From contig NZ_CM000745.1 in NCBI RefSeq assembly GCF_000161455.1, positions 3,678,230-3,733,647 on the forward strand: a stretch of 55,418 bases of DNA, given 5' to 3'. The DNA comes from Bacillus pseudomycoides DSM 12442 (GTDB taxonomy: Bacteria > Bacillota > Bacilli > Bacillales > Bacillaceae_G). The position numbers were made by a program, and so were the translations under genes. Under the pieces are notes generated by a model that saw only the letters and a program-made list of their open reading frames with translations, was not told the origin of the DNA and ran no database searches. Numbering within the stretch: the first letter of the stretch is position 1; each line of letters begins with the position of its first letter. Below, piece by piece: positions 15,394 to 23,112 of the stretch.

Positions 15394-15422
15394 TTGTCAC
15401 CCCTTAATCTGTCTTGTATAAT
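15394..15422 (+). promoter_or_regulatory. Promoter of recJ-apt
   Basis: TTGTCA, a 17-nt spacer and a perfect TATAAT are seen, with the start site near 15428, about 17 nt before the recJ start codon. The box pair is embedded in a large palindrome. Confidence 0.75.
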
Positions 15423-15440
15423 GGACAGGTTAAGGGGTGA
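15397..15440. promoter_or_regulatory. 17-bp near-perfect inverted repeat centred on the recJ -10 box
   Basis: The left arm (15397-15413, beginning TCACCCCTTAA) and the right arm (15424-15440, ending TTAAGGGGTGA) match at 16 of 17 positions. The 10-nt spacer TTGTATAATG contains the -10 box. The left arm overlaps the -35 box and the right arm contains the AAGGGG ribosome binding site of recJ. It could be an operator, or an RNA hairpin hiding the ribosome binding site in transcripts that read through from the upstream gene. Confidence 0.8.
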
Positions 15441-15444
15441 TTTC

Positions 15445-17784
15445 GTGTTACAACCGAAGACGCGTTGGAAAGAAAAGTCATTTAATGAGGAACTGGTGAG
15501 TGAATTAGCAAGTAAATTGCAATTATCACCGCTTGTTACTTCGTTATTCCTCAGTAGAGGTTTAGATACAGAAGATAAGATTGTGGATTTTTTAAATACA
15601 GGACAGCAAGAATTTCACGATCCATTTTTGCTTGAAGGAATGGACCTTACGGTAGAACGTATAGGGCAAGCCATTCAAAATGGAGAACAAATTTTAATAT
15701 TCGGAGACTATGATGCGGACGGTGTAAGTAGTACAACCGTTTTATTTCTTGCTCTTCAAGAATTAGGTGCGGATGTTGAGTTCTATATTCCAAACCGATT
15801 TACTGAAGGGTATGGACCGAATGAAGAGGCGTTCCGCTGGGCACACCGTGCGGGATTTTCTCTTATCATTACTGTTGATACAGGTATCGCAGCAGTCCAT
15901 GAGGCGCAAGTAGCAAAAGAGCTTGGTATAGATCTTATTATTACAGATCATCATGAGCCGCCGCCAGAACTGCCAGAAGCACTTGCGATTATTCACCCGA
16001 AGCTAAAGGGTGGTGTTTACCCGTTTCATTATTTAGCGGGCGTTGGTGTTGCGTTTAAAGTAGCGCATGCACTACTTGGGCGTGTACCGGAGCATTTATT
16101 AGAAATTGCAGTGATTGGTACGGTAGCCGATTTAGTATCACTTCATGGTGAAAATAGATTGCTTGTGCAGCGTGGATTGAAACAAATGCGAATGACAAAA
16201 AATATTGGTTTAAAAGCATTATTTAAAGTAGCAAATGTTTCACAAAGTGAGATTACGGAAGAGAGCATTGGTTTCTCAATCGCACCGCGTATTAATGCAA
16301 TTGGTCGTTTAGAAGATGCGGCTCCGGCAGTTCACCTCCTTTTATCAGAAGATCCAGAAGAAGCGAAAGAGCTTGCTGAAGAAATTGATGAACTGAACAA
16401 GCTTCGAAAAGATATTGTAAAGCAAATTACAGAAGAGGCGATTGCAGAGGTAGAAAACAATTATCTGCCAGAGGACAATAAAGTGTTAGTGCTCGCGAAA
16501 GAAGGATGGAATCCAGGAGTAATAGGGATTGTTGCTTCTAAATTAGTAGAACGCTTTTATCGTCCAACAATTGTATTGTGTATTGATCCCGAGAAGCAAA
16601 CAGCAAAAGGGTCTGCTCGTAGTATTGCAGGATTTGACTTATTTGCAAACTTATCAGATTGTAGGGAATTGTTACCGCACTTTGGGGGACATCCGATGGC
16701 GGCGGGAATGACGCTTCATATGAATGATGTGGATGAATTGCGCCGCCGCTTAAATGAACAAGCAGATGCGATTTTAACGTCTGAAGATTTTACTCCGATT
16801 ACAACAGTTGATGCGATTTGCAAAGTGGAGGATGTGACGCTCTCAGCGATTGAGGAAATGCAGAAGCTCGCACCGTTTGGTGTTGGAAATCCGAAGCCGC
16901 GAATCGCAATTAGAGATGCGGAGTTAGAAAGTATTCGTGCCATTGGATCTGATGGTTCTCATTTGAAAATGGCACTTCGTGACGGACAGGCGACGTTAGA
17001 TACGATTGGATTTGGTTTTGGAGCCTATGCGAAAGAAATTTCTCCAGTTGCTCACGTTTCTGTCGTTGGTGAGGCATCAATTAATGAATGGAATAATTTC
17101 AAAAAACCGCAACTTATGATTCAAGATATTGCGGTAGATGCATGGCAATTATTTGATTGGCGTAGTATGCGTAATGTGGAATCGAACTTAGCAGAACTTT
17201 CACGAGAAAAAATAACAATGGTGTATTTTTCTGAAGAGGTATTAAATAAATTTTCTTTAGAAGAATATAAAGAACAACTTATACATGCTTCAGAAGTGAC
17301 TGACCTAGATGGTCGTTATATTGTGTTGCTAGATTTACCAAAGTCAACGGATGAATTACGAGGTTTATTTGAGGCAGGATTCCCAGCGCGAATTTATACG
17401 CTGTTTTACCAAGAGAATAATCATTTATTTAGTACAGTTCCAACAAGGGAACACTTTAAATGGTACTATTCCTTTTTACACCAAAAAGCACCATTTTCTT
17501 TAAGACAACATGGAGAACAGCTATGTCGTCATAAAGGTTGGTCAAAAGATACAGTAAATTTCATGACACAGGTGTTTTTTGAGTTAGAATTTGTTACAAT
17601 AAAAGACGGTGTCATTTTTATGGCAGAAGAAATGAAAAAGCGTGATTTAATTGAATCGAACACATATCGTGAGAAAATGAACCATTTACAACTAGAAAAA
17701 GAGTTGATTTATAGCACATATCAACAATTATATACATGGTTTGAAACGATTCGTAATCATAAAGAAGTAGAACAGTTAGGGTAA
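15445..17784 (+). CDS. recJ: Single-stranded-DNA-specific exonuclease RecJ
   Basis: The 779-residue 5'-3' exonuclease belongs to the DHH family. Motif I is DYDADG (residues 88-93), motif III is TDHHEPP with DHH at 168-170, and the DHHA1 part contains GGHPMAAGMTL near 427. An OB-like domain and a long C-terminal RecJ domain follow, longer than in E. coli but normal for Bacillus. It acts in recombinational repair and mismatch repair. The GTG start has AAGGGG 7 nt upstream and yields MLQPKTRWKEKSF. It is followed after 47 nt by apt, probably in one operon. Confidence 0.94.
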   Translation: MLQPKTRWKEKSFNEELVSELASKLQLSPLVTSLFLSRGLDTEDKIVDFLNTGQQEFHDPFLLEGMDLTVERIGQAIQNGEQILIFGDYDADGVSSTTVLFLALQELGADVEFYIPNRFTEGYGPNEEAFRWAHRAGFSLIITVDTGIAAVHEAQVAKELGIDLIITDHHEPPPELPEALAIIHPKLKGGVYPFHYLAGVGVAFKVAHALLGRVPEHLLEIAVIGTVADLVSLHGENRLLVQRGLKQMRMTKNIGLKALFKVANVSQSEITEESIGFSIAPRINAIGRLEDAAPAVHLLLSEDPEEAKELAEEIDELNKLRKDIVKQITEEAIAEVENNYLPEDNKVLVLAKEGWNPGVIGIVASKLVERFYRPTIVLCIDPEKQTAKGSARSIAGFDLFANLSDCRELLPHFGGHPMAAGMTLHMNDVDELRRRLNEQADAILTSEDFTPITTVDAICKVEDVTLSAIEEMQKLAPFGVGNPKPRIAIRDAELESIRAIGSDGSHLKMALRDGQATLDTIGFGFGAYAKEISPVAHVSVVGEASINEWNNFKKPQLMIQDIAVDAWQLFDWRSMRNVESNLAELSREKITMVYFSEEVLNKFSLEEYKEQLIHASEVTDLDGRYIVLLDLPKSTDELRGLFEAGFPARIYTLFYQENNHLFSTVPTREHFKWYYSFLHQKAPFSLRQHGEQLCRHKGWSKDTVNFMTQVFFELEFVTIKDGVIFMAEEMKKRDLIESNTYREKMNHLQLEKELIYSTYQQLYTWFETIRNHKEVEQLG

Positions 17785-17831
17785 AGGCCTTGTATTTACA
17801 GACCTTTTATATCTGAGGAGGATTCAGAAAT

Positions 17832-18344
17832 ATGGACTTCAAGCAACATATCGCAATTGTACCGGATTATCCGAAAGAAGGTATCGTTTTTAAAGACATC
17901 ACACCTTTAATGAACGATGGGCAAGCATACAAAGCAGCAACAGATGAAATCGTTGCTTACGCAAAACAAAGAGACATCGACCTTGTAGTAGGACCAGAAG
18001 CGCGTGGTTTTATTATCGGTTGCCCAGTTTCTTACGCATTAGAAGTAGGATTTGCACCAGTTCGTAAATTAGGGAAATTACCTCGTGAAGTAATTACAGT
18101 TGACTACGGTAAAGAGTATGGAAAAGATGTTTTAACAATCCATAAAGATGCAATTAAACCAGGTCAACGCGTATTAATTACAGATGACCTATTAGCTACA
18201 GGTGGAACAATCGAAGCGACAATTAAGCTAGTTGAAGAGCTTGGTGGAATTGTAGCAGGGATTGCATTCTTAGTAGAACTTACTTACTTAGATGGCCGCA
18301 AAATGTTAGACGGTTATGATGTATTAGTGTTAGAAAAATACTAA
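17832..18344 (+). CDS. apt: Adenine phosphoribosyltransferase Apt
   Basis: The 170-residue enzyme converts adenine and PRPP into AMP for purine salvage. The PRPP-binding loop VLITDDLLATGGT lies at residues 114-126, the base-binding hood begins DYPKEGIVFKDITPL, and GPEARGFIIG is near 54. Length is standard. GAGGAGG lies upstream of the ATG. It links recJ and relA as in B. subtilis, and a terminator follows. Confidence 0.97.
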   Translation: MDFKQHIAIVPDYPKEGIVFKDITPLMNDGQAYKAATDEIVAYAKQRDIDLVVGPEARGFIIGCPVSYALEVGFAPVRKLGKLPREVITVDYGKEYGKDVLTIHKDAIKPGQRVLITDDLLATGGTIEATIKLVEELGGIVAGIAFLVELTYLDGRKMLDGYDVLVLEKY

Positions 18345-18376
18345 TTATTATATAGATAAAACTACGGCGATAGAAA

Positions 18377-18422
18377 AAAAGTACCCGTGAATCTCTTGGA
18401 GAGGAGCGGGTACTTTTGTATA
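18377..18422 (+). terminator. Intrinsic terminator of recJ-apt
   Basis: AAAAGTACCCG and CGGGTACTTTT form a perfect 11-bp stem around a loop of about 19 nt that can form a small inner hairpin (CTCTT/GAGAG). Confidence 0.8.
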
Positions 18423-18467
18423 ATTGTACAAAAAAGTATGATGAAATATCAGTAAAATCTTTTCCTT

Positions 18468-18496
18468 TTCACAATTCACAATCATTAGGTTATAAT
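18468..18496 (+). promoter_or_regulatory. Promoter of relA
   Basis: TTCACA, a 17-nt spacer and a perfect TATAAT lie about 60 nt upstream of the relA start codon. Confidence 0.6.
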
Positions 18497-18558
18497 GATA
18501 GAATAAAATTTATTCTAATGAGTAAGGGAAAAGTCAATTTTCAATAAAAGGTGATTCG

Positions 18559-20745
18559 ATGGCAAATGAGCAAGTACTAACAGCTGAACAGGTACTCGAG
18601 AAGGCAAGTCAATATTTAGCGGACGATGATATTGAGCTGGTGGCACGTGCCTATGAATATGCACGTGACGCACATAGCGAACAGTATAGAAAATCGGGCG
18701 AACCATATATTATTCACCCGATTCAAGTAGCAGGTATTTTAGTCGATTTACACATGGATCCATCTACAGTGTCGGCAGGTTTTTTGCATGATGTAGTAGA
18801 AGATACCGAGGTTACACTAGAAGATATTGAACGGGAATTTAATAAAGAAATTGCCATGCTTGTTGATGGTGTTACAAAGCTTGGGAAAATTAAATACAAA
18901 TCTCATGAACAACAGCAAGCAGAGAACCATCGCAAAATGTTTATTGCAATGGCCCAAGATATTCGTGTTATTTTAATCAAATTAGCTGACCGTCTTCATA
19001 ACATGCGTACACTTAAGCATTTGCCTCAAGAAAAGCAGCGTCGTATCGCAAATGAAACGTTAGAAATTTTTGCACCTTTAGCTCATAGACTCGGAATTAA
19101 TACTATTAAATGGGAGCTAGAGGATACATCGCTTCGCTATTTGAATCCGCAGCAATACTATCGCATTGTAAACTTAATGAAGCGGAAACGTGCAGAACGT
19201 GAAGAATATTTAGATGAAGTCATGACGGGTATTCGTGACAAGCTGAAAGAAGTAGCGATTCAACCTGATATTTCAGGTCGCCCAAAGCATATTTATAGTA
19301 TTTATCGTAAAATGGCACTTCAAAATAAACAATTTAATGAAATTTATGATTTGCTAGCTGTGCGCGTTGTTGTAAATAGTATTAAAGACTGCTATGCAGT
19401 GTTAGGAATTATTCATACGTGCTGGAAACCAATGCCAGGTCGTTTTAAAGATTATATTGCAATGCCGAAAGCGAACCTATATCAATCCCTCCATACAACT
19501 GTGATTGGTCCAAAAGGTGACCCGCTTGAAGTGCAAATTCGTACGAAAGAAATGCATGAAATTGCAGAATACGGAATTGCGGCACACTGGGCATATAAAG
19601 AAGGAAAAGCGGCAGAAGCAACAGGTACACTTGAGAAAAAATTAACGTGGTTCCGTCAAATATTAGAATGGCAAAATGAAGCTTCTAATGCGGAAGAATT
19701 TATGGAGTCATTAAAAATTGATTTATTTTCTGATATGGTATTCGTCTTTACACCAAAAGGAGACGTCATGGAATTACCACTAGGTTCTGTTCCAATTGAT
19801 TTTGCTTACCGTGTCCATTCAGAAATAGGGAATAAAACAATTGGTGCAAAAGTAAACGGGAAAATGGTAACACTTGATTATAAATTAAAAACAGGTGATA
19901 TCATTGAAATTTTAACATCTAAACATTCATATGGACCAAGTCAGGACTGGGTAAAACTTGCGCAAACATCTCATGCGAAAAATAAAATCCGCCAATTCTT
20001 CAAAAAGCAGCGCCGAGATGAGAATATCGAAAAAGGTCGCGAGCTTGTTGAAAAAGAAGTGCGTAGCTTAGAGTATGAAATGAAAGAAATATTAGCACCT
20101 GACAATTTAAAGCGAGTGGCTGAGAAATACAACTTTGCAAATGAAGAGGATATGTTTGCGGCAGTTGGGTATAACGGCATTACGGCTGCACAAATTGCAA
20201 CGCGTCTAACGGACAAGTTCCGCAAACAACGTGACGAAGAACAAGATATTGTGGAAGTAAAAGAAGTTCGTAAACCGATGAAAATCAGAAAATGGGATTC
20301 AGGTGTAAAAGTAAGTGGAGCTGACAATTTATTAATTCGCTTATCGAAATGCTGTAACCCAGTTCCAGGTGACGATATTGTCGGATACATTACGAAAGGA
20401 CGCGGTGTCTCTATTCACCGTCGTGATTGCGTCAATGTGCATACAGAAGAAGCTAAGGAGCGTTTACTAGAAGTAGAGTGGGAAGGTAGTCCAGAAAAAG
20501 AGATTGAGTATAACGTTGATATTGAAATTTCTGGTTATGATCGCCGCGGCTTACTAAATGAAGTTCTGCAAGCTGTAACAGAGACGAAAACATATATTTC
20601 AGCTGTTTCAGGTAGAAGCGACCGCAATAAAATGGCAACGATCAATATGTCCATTTCTATTCGTAATTTACATCATTTGAAAAAGGTAGTAGAGCGTATT
20701 AAAAGAGTTCCAGAAATTTATGCAGTACGCCGCATGATGCATTAA
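18559..20745 (+). CDS. relA: Bifunctional (p)ppGpp synthetase/hydrolase Rel
   Basis: The 728-residue long RSH protein has an active-looking HD hydrolase domain (HD at 77-78, ED at 81-82, and the RLHNMRTL segment near 148), a synthetase domain (about 220-350, with SGRPKHIYSIYRKM and YQSLHTTVIGPKGDPLEVQIRT-type sequence), a TGS domain (about 392-455, beginning VFVFTPKGDVMELP), a zinc-finger/helical region with CCNPVPGDDIVGY near 598, and a C-terminal ACT domain (about 655-728). It makes and degrades the stringent-response alarmone, responding to uncharged tRNA on ribosomes. AAAGGTG lies before the ATG. Confidence 0.97.
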   Translation: MANEQVLTAEQVLEKASQYLADDDIELVARAYEYARDAHSEQYRKSGEPYIIHPIQVAGILVDLHMDPSTVSAGFLHDVVEDTEVTLEDIEREFNKEIAMLVDGVTKLGKIKYKSHEQQQAENHRKMFIAMAQDIRVILIKLADRLHNMRTLKHLPQEKQRRIANETLEIFAPLAHRLGINTIKWELEDTSLRYLNPQQYYRIVNLMKRKRAEREEYLDEVMTGIRDKLKEVAIQPDISGRPKHIYSIYRKMALQNKQFNEIYDLLAVRVVVNSIKDCYAVLGIIHTCWKPMPGRFKDYIAMPKANLYQSLHTTVIGPKGDPLEVQIRTKEMHEIAEYGIAAHWAYKEGKAAEATGTLEKKLTWFRQILEWQNEASNAEEFMESLKIDLFSDMVFVFTPKGDVMELPLGSVPIDFAYRVHSEIGNKTIGAKVNGKMVTLDYKLKTGDIIEILTSKHSYGPSQDWVKLAQTSHAKNKIRQFFKKQRRDENIEKGRELVEKEVRSLEYEMKEILAPDNLKRVAEKYNFANEEDMFAAVGYNGITAAQIATRLTDKFRKQRDEEQDIVEVKEVRKPMKIRKWDSGVKVSGADNLLIRLSKCCNPVPGDDIVGYITKGRGVSIHRRDCVNVHTEEAKERLLEVEWEGSPEKEIEYNVDIEISGYDRRGLLNEVLQAVTETKTYISAVSGRSDRNKMATINMSISIRNLHHLKKVVERIKRVPEIYAVRRMMH

Positions 20746-20762
20746 TAGGGAGTGTATAAAAT

Positions 20763-21203
20763 ATGAGAGTTGTCTTGCAACGATCAAAAGAAGCGTCTGT
20801 TACAGTAGATGGTGAGATTGTAGGGCAAATTCCGTTCGGTTTAACATTGCTAGTTGGCATTACACATGAAGATACAGAAAAAGATGCAACATATATTGCC
20901 GAGAAGGTTGCGAATTTACGTATTTTTGAGGATGGGAACGGGAAGATGAACCATTCTGTCCTTGATATGGAGGGACAAGTGCTATCCATTTCACAATTTA
21001 CATTGTACGGAGATTGCCGTAAAGGAAGACGCCCAAACTTTATGGATGCTGCGAAACCAGACTACGCAGAGAACTTGTATGATTTCTTCAATGAAGAACT
21101 GCGCAAACAAGGACTGCGCGTAGAAACGGGCAGGTTCGGAGCAATGATGGATGTTTCTTTAATTAATGATGGTCCGGTGACCTTAATTTTAGAAAGTAAA
21201 TAA
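20763..21203 (+). CDS. dtd: D-aminoacyl-tRNA deacylase Dtd
   Basis: The 146-residue enzyme removes D-amino acids, mainly D-Tyr, from tRNA. The family motifs SQFTLYGD (about residues 78-85) and DGPVTLILESK at the C-terminus (Gly-Pro motif near 138) are intact. AGGGAG lies 10 nt before the ATG, and only 17 nt separate the gene from relA, as in B. subtilis, so the two are probably co-transcribed. A terminator follows. Confidence 0.95.
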   Translation: MRVVLQRSKEASVTVDGEIVGQIPFGLTLLVGITHEDTEKDATYIAEKVANLRIFEDGNGKMNHSVLDMEGQVLSISQFTLYGDCRKGRRPNFMDAAKPDYAENLYDFFNEELRKQGLRVETGRFGAMMDVSLINDGPVTLILESK

Positions 21204-21212
21204 TGATGCTGG

Positions 21213-21246
21213 AAGAGAGGATGCATGTCATCCTCTCTTTTTTTAT
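21213..21246 (+). terminator. Intrinsic terminator of relA-dtd
   Basis: AAGAGAGGATG and CATCCTCTCTT form a perfect 11-bp stem with a 5-nt loop, followed by a run of seven T. Confidence 0.92.
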
Positions 21247-21391
21247 CCCGCTATTCACGGGCGATAATACCTACACTGTTTAAAGTTTCATCTTATAAGT
21301 CTTACGAAAGGAATATTTTGTTAATTTGTAATATGATTATTTGGAAAATAACAAAAATAGTAACAAGGGAAATTACAGGGAGGTACATGTT

Positions 21392-22081
21392 ATGGCAACG
21401 TTTGTATTTGTTCATGGAGCATGGGATGGAGGATATGTTTGGAAAGAAGTCGCTACATGTTTAAGAAAAGAGGGGCATGAGGTATATACACCTACATTAA
21501 CAGGACTTGGGGAGAGAACGCATCTCGCACAACCAAGTGTAGGATTGAAAACATATATTCAAGATATTGCTAATGTTATTCAATATGAACAGTTACACGA
21601 TGTAATTTTAGTGGGACATAGTTATTCAGGTATGGTGATAACGGGGGTAGCTGAAGTTATTCCTGAATCTATTAAAAACCTTGTGTATATAGATGCTATG
21701 CTTCCAAATGATGACGATTCTGTTATGGATATTTCTGGACCTAAAATGGCTACTCATTTTATAGAAGAAGTAAAATTATCTGGGGAGGGATGGCGTATTC
21801 TCCCTAGAAATGCATCAGATAAAAGAAAATCGGCTATGCCTTTATTAGCTTTTACACAAGCGATTGAAATGAAAAATCCGAAAGTTGACGAGATACCACA
21901 TACATATGTAGAAATATTAGATCATCCAGAACATTGGCCAATGACGCCTATTTTCCAAAAATCTGCTGAAATAGCGAGAGAAAGAGATTGGGATGTTTTT
22001 TCAGTACAAACAGGTGGGCACTGGGTGATGCAAACAAATCCAGAAGTGTTAGTTCGTATATTAAGTCAATATACGAACTAA
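21392..22081 (+). CDS. Alpha/beta hydrolase, plant esterase/hydroxynitrile-lyase-like group
   Basis: The 229-residue protein has the oxyanion-hole motif VHGAWDGGYVW (7-17), the nucleophile elbow GHSYSG with Ser77, and a C-terminal catalytic His in GGHWVM (His210). The acid is probably an Asp near 182-200. The pattern resembles the methylesterase/salicylate esterase-like alpha/beta hydrolases found in many soil bacteria. The substrate is unknown. GGGAGG lies 8 nt before the ATG. It and the next gene sit between dtd and hisS where B. subtilis has an amidase gene, so the pair is probably a lineage-specific insertion. Confidence 0.82.
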   Translation: MATFVFVHGAWDGGYVWKEVATCLRKEGHEVYTPTLTGLGERTHLAQPSVGLKTYIQDIANVIQYEQLHDVILVGHSYSGMVITGVAEVIPESIKNLVYIDAMLPNDDDSVMDISGPKMATHFIEEVKLSGEGWRILPRNASDKRKSAMPLLAFTQAIEMKNPKVDEIPHTYVEILDHPEHWPMTPIFQKSAEIARERDWDVFSVQTGGHWVMQTNPEVLVRILSQYTN

Positions 22082-22138
22082 TTTTGAAACGATGAGATAT
22101 AAGGTGCTCAACTCACCGCGGAAGAAGGGGAATCTGAA

Positions 22139-22489
22139 GTGGGGAGCTGGTATACGATGCTTCAAGAAATGAATATAGCTTTACGTTTTGTATTAGAGTT
22201 ATGTACCCTTGGAGTTATAGGGTATTGGGGGTTTCAGGTGGGGAAAGGACCTGTTATAAAAGGAACATTTGCCGTTGTACTTCCTCTTATCATAGCTGTT
22301 ATATGGGGATTATTTGGAGCACCAGAAGCAACATGGAAATTACAGGGCGCGTTACATCTGATGTTAGAAATAATAATTTTAGGGTTAGGTATTGTAGCAC
22401 TCTATCATTTAAGATATGTTGCGTTAGCGACTATATTTATGATTGTCATTTTTACCAATAGCGTCCTTATGTACATATGGAAGCAGTAG
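22139..22489 (+). CDS. YrdB family (DUF2568) membrane protein
   Basis: The product has 116 residues from the GTG, or 110 from an in-frame ATG at 22157; both have plausible ribosome binding sites (AAGGGG at 8 nt, GGGGAG at 10 nt). Four transmembrane helices are seen, with the family pattern ALRFVLELCTLGVIGYWGFQ in helix one and VIWGLFGAPEATW after helix two. DUF2568/YrdB proteins have no known function. It follows the hydrolase by 57 nt on the same strand and may be co-transcribed. Confidence 0.75.
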   Translation: MGSWYTMLQEMNIALRFVLELCTLGVIGYWGFQVGKGPVIKGTFAVVLPLIIAVIWGLFGAPEATWKLQGALHLMLEIIILGLGIVALYHLRYVALATIFMIVIFTNSVLMYIWKQ

Positions 22490-22579
22490 TAGATTCCCTT
22501 TCTTATTCGTGTATAACTAACTCATTGATATGGAACAATAAAAGTAAAAACATCCATATTGATTGTGAGGGATACGCGT

Positions 22580-22756
22580 ATGCGCATGAATGAAAAAGGA
22601 CACTCTGTTACAAACGGTGCAAACCAATTATTTAACGTGAATTTTCATGAGTTTATTGCAAGAGAACAAAATAATACCTCTATGGAGCTTGCATCTGAAT
22701 TTGGTATTTCATTGCAGGATGTAAAACGGTTAAAGAAGCAGATTGAACGCTCCTAG
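22580..22756 (+). CDS. 58-residue protein with a helix-turn-helix-like C-terminal half (YrzK position)
   Basis: The ATG has GAGGG 8 nt upstream, better than a TTG seven codons earlier. The last 25 residues, SMELASEFGISLQDVKRLKKQIERS, look like a sigma-factor-type helix-turn-helix. It is too short for a full sigma factor. Its position directly upstream of the hisS T-box is like yrzK of B. subtilis; that match is by place, not by sequence comparison. Whether it binds DNA is unknown. Confidence 0.6.
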   Translation: MRMNEKGHSVTNGANQLFNVNFHEFIAREQNNTSMELASEFGISLQDVKRLKKQIERS

Positions 22757-22761
22757 TGCAC

Positions 22762-22790
22762 TTGACAATCGCCCTGAACAAACGTATAGT
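22762..22790 (+). promoter_or_regulatory. Promoter of hisS-aspS
   Basis: A perfect TTGACA, a 17-nt spacer and TATAGT start directly after the small upstream gene. The start site is near 22797, at the 5' edge of the T-box leader. Confidence 0.8.
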
Positions 22791-22796
22791 AATTTT

Positions 22797-23075
22797 ATAT
22801 TTACATATGAAGAGAACCGATGATAGAGAAGAGTAGATGAGATACACATGAAAAGAGAGGAAATGTCCTAGGCTGAAAACATTTCTACATGATGACTAAT
22901 CGAATGACACTCTGTAGGTTTCAACTTGAACGGCACAAATGCTTAGTAGGGGTTGAACGCAAGTTTAAGCGTTATTAAAAAAGTGGAAGCATACGTGCTT
23001 CAATTAGGGTGGCACCACGGGTAATAATACTCTCGTCCCTACTGGATAATCAGTAGAGGCGGGAGTTTTTTTATT
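22797..23075 (+). promoter_or_regulatory. T-box riboswitch of hisS-aspS with overlapping Asp and His specifier codons
   Basis: The leader has a T-box Stem I beginning near 22800 (AGAGAAGAGTAGATG), the AG-rich and GGCTGAAAAC elements, and the antiterminator T-box sequence AGGGTGGCACCACGGG (23006-23021). A terminator follows, built from ACTCTCGTCCCTACT and AGTAGAGGCGGGAGT with a T tract. Uncharged tRNA binding favours the antiterminator and allows hisS-aspS transcription. The specifier region reads GAATGACACTC: GAC (Asp, 22906-22908) and CAC (His, 22908-22910) share one C. Confidence 0.93.
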
Positions 23076-23112
23076 TTTAATAAGATTAAAACAATTTGAG
23101 GAGGAACTGAAT

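Noticed and set aside
21225..21464. Frame overlapping the dtd terminator and the hydrolase start
   Set aside because: It begins inside the terminator and runs out of frame into the hydrolase gene; no ribosome binding site.
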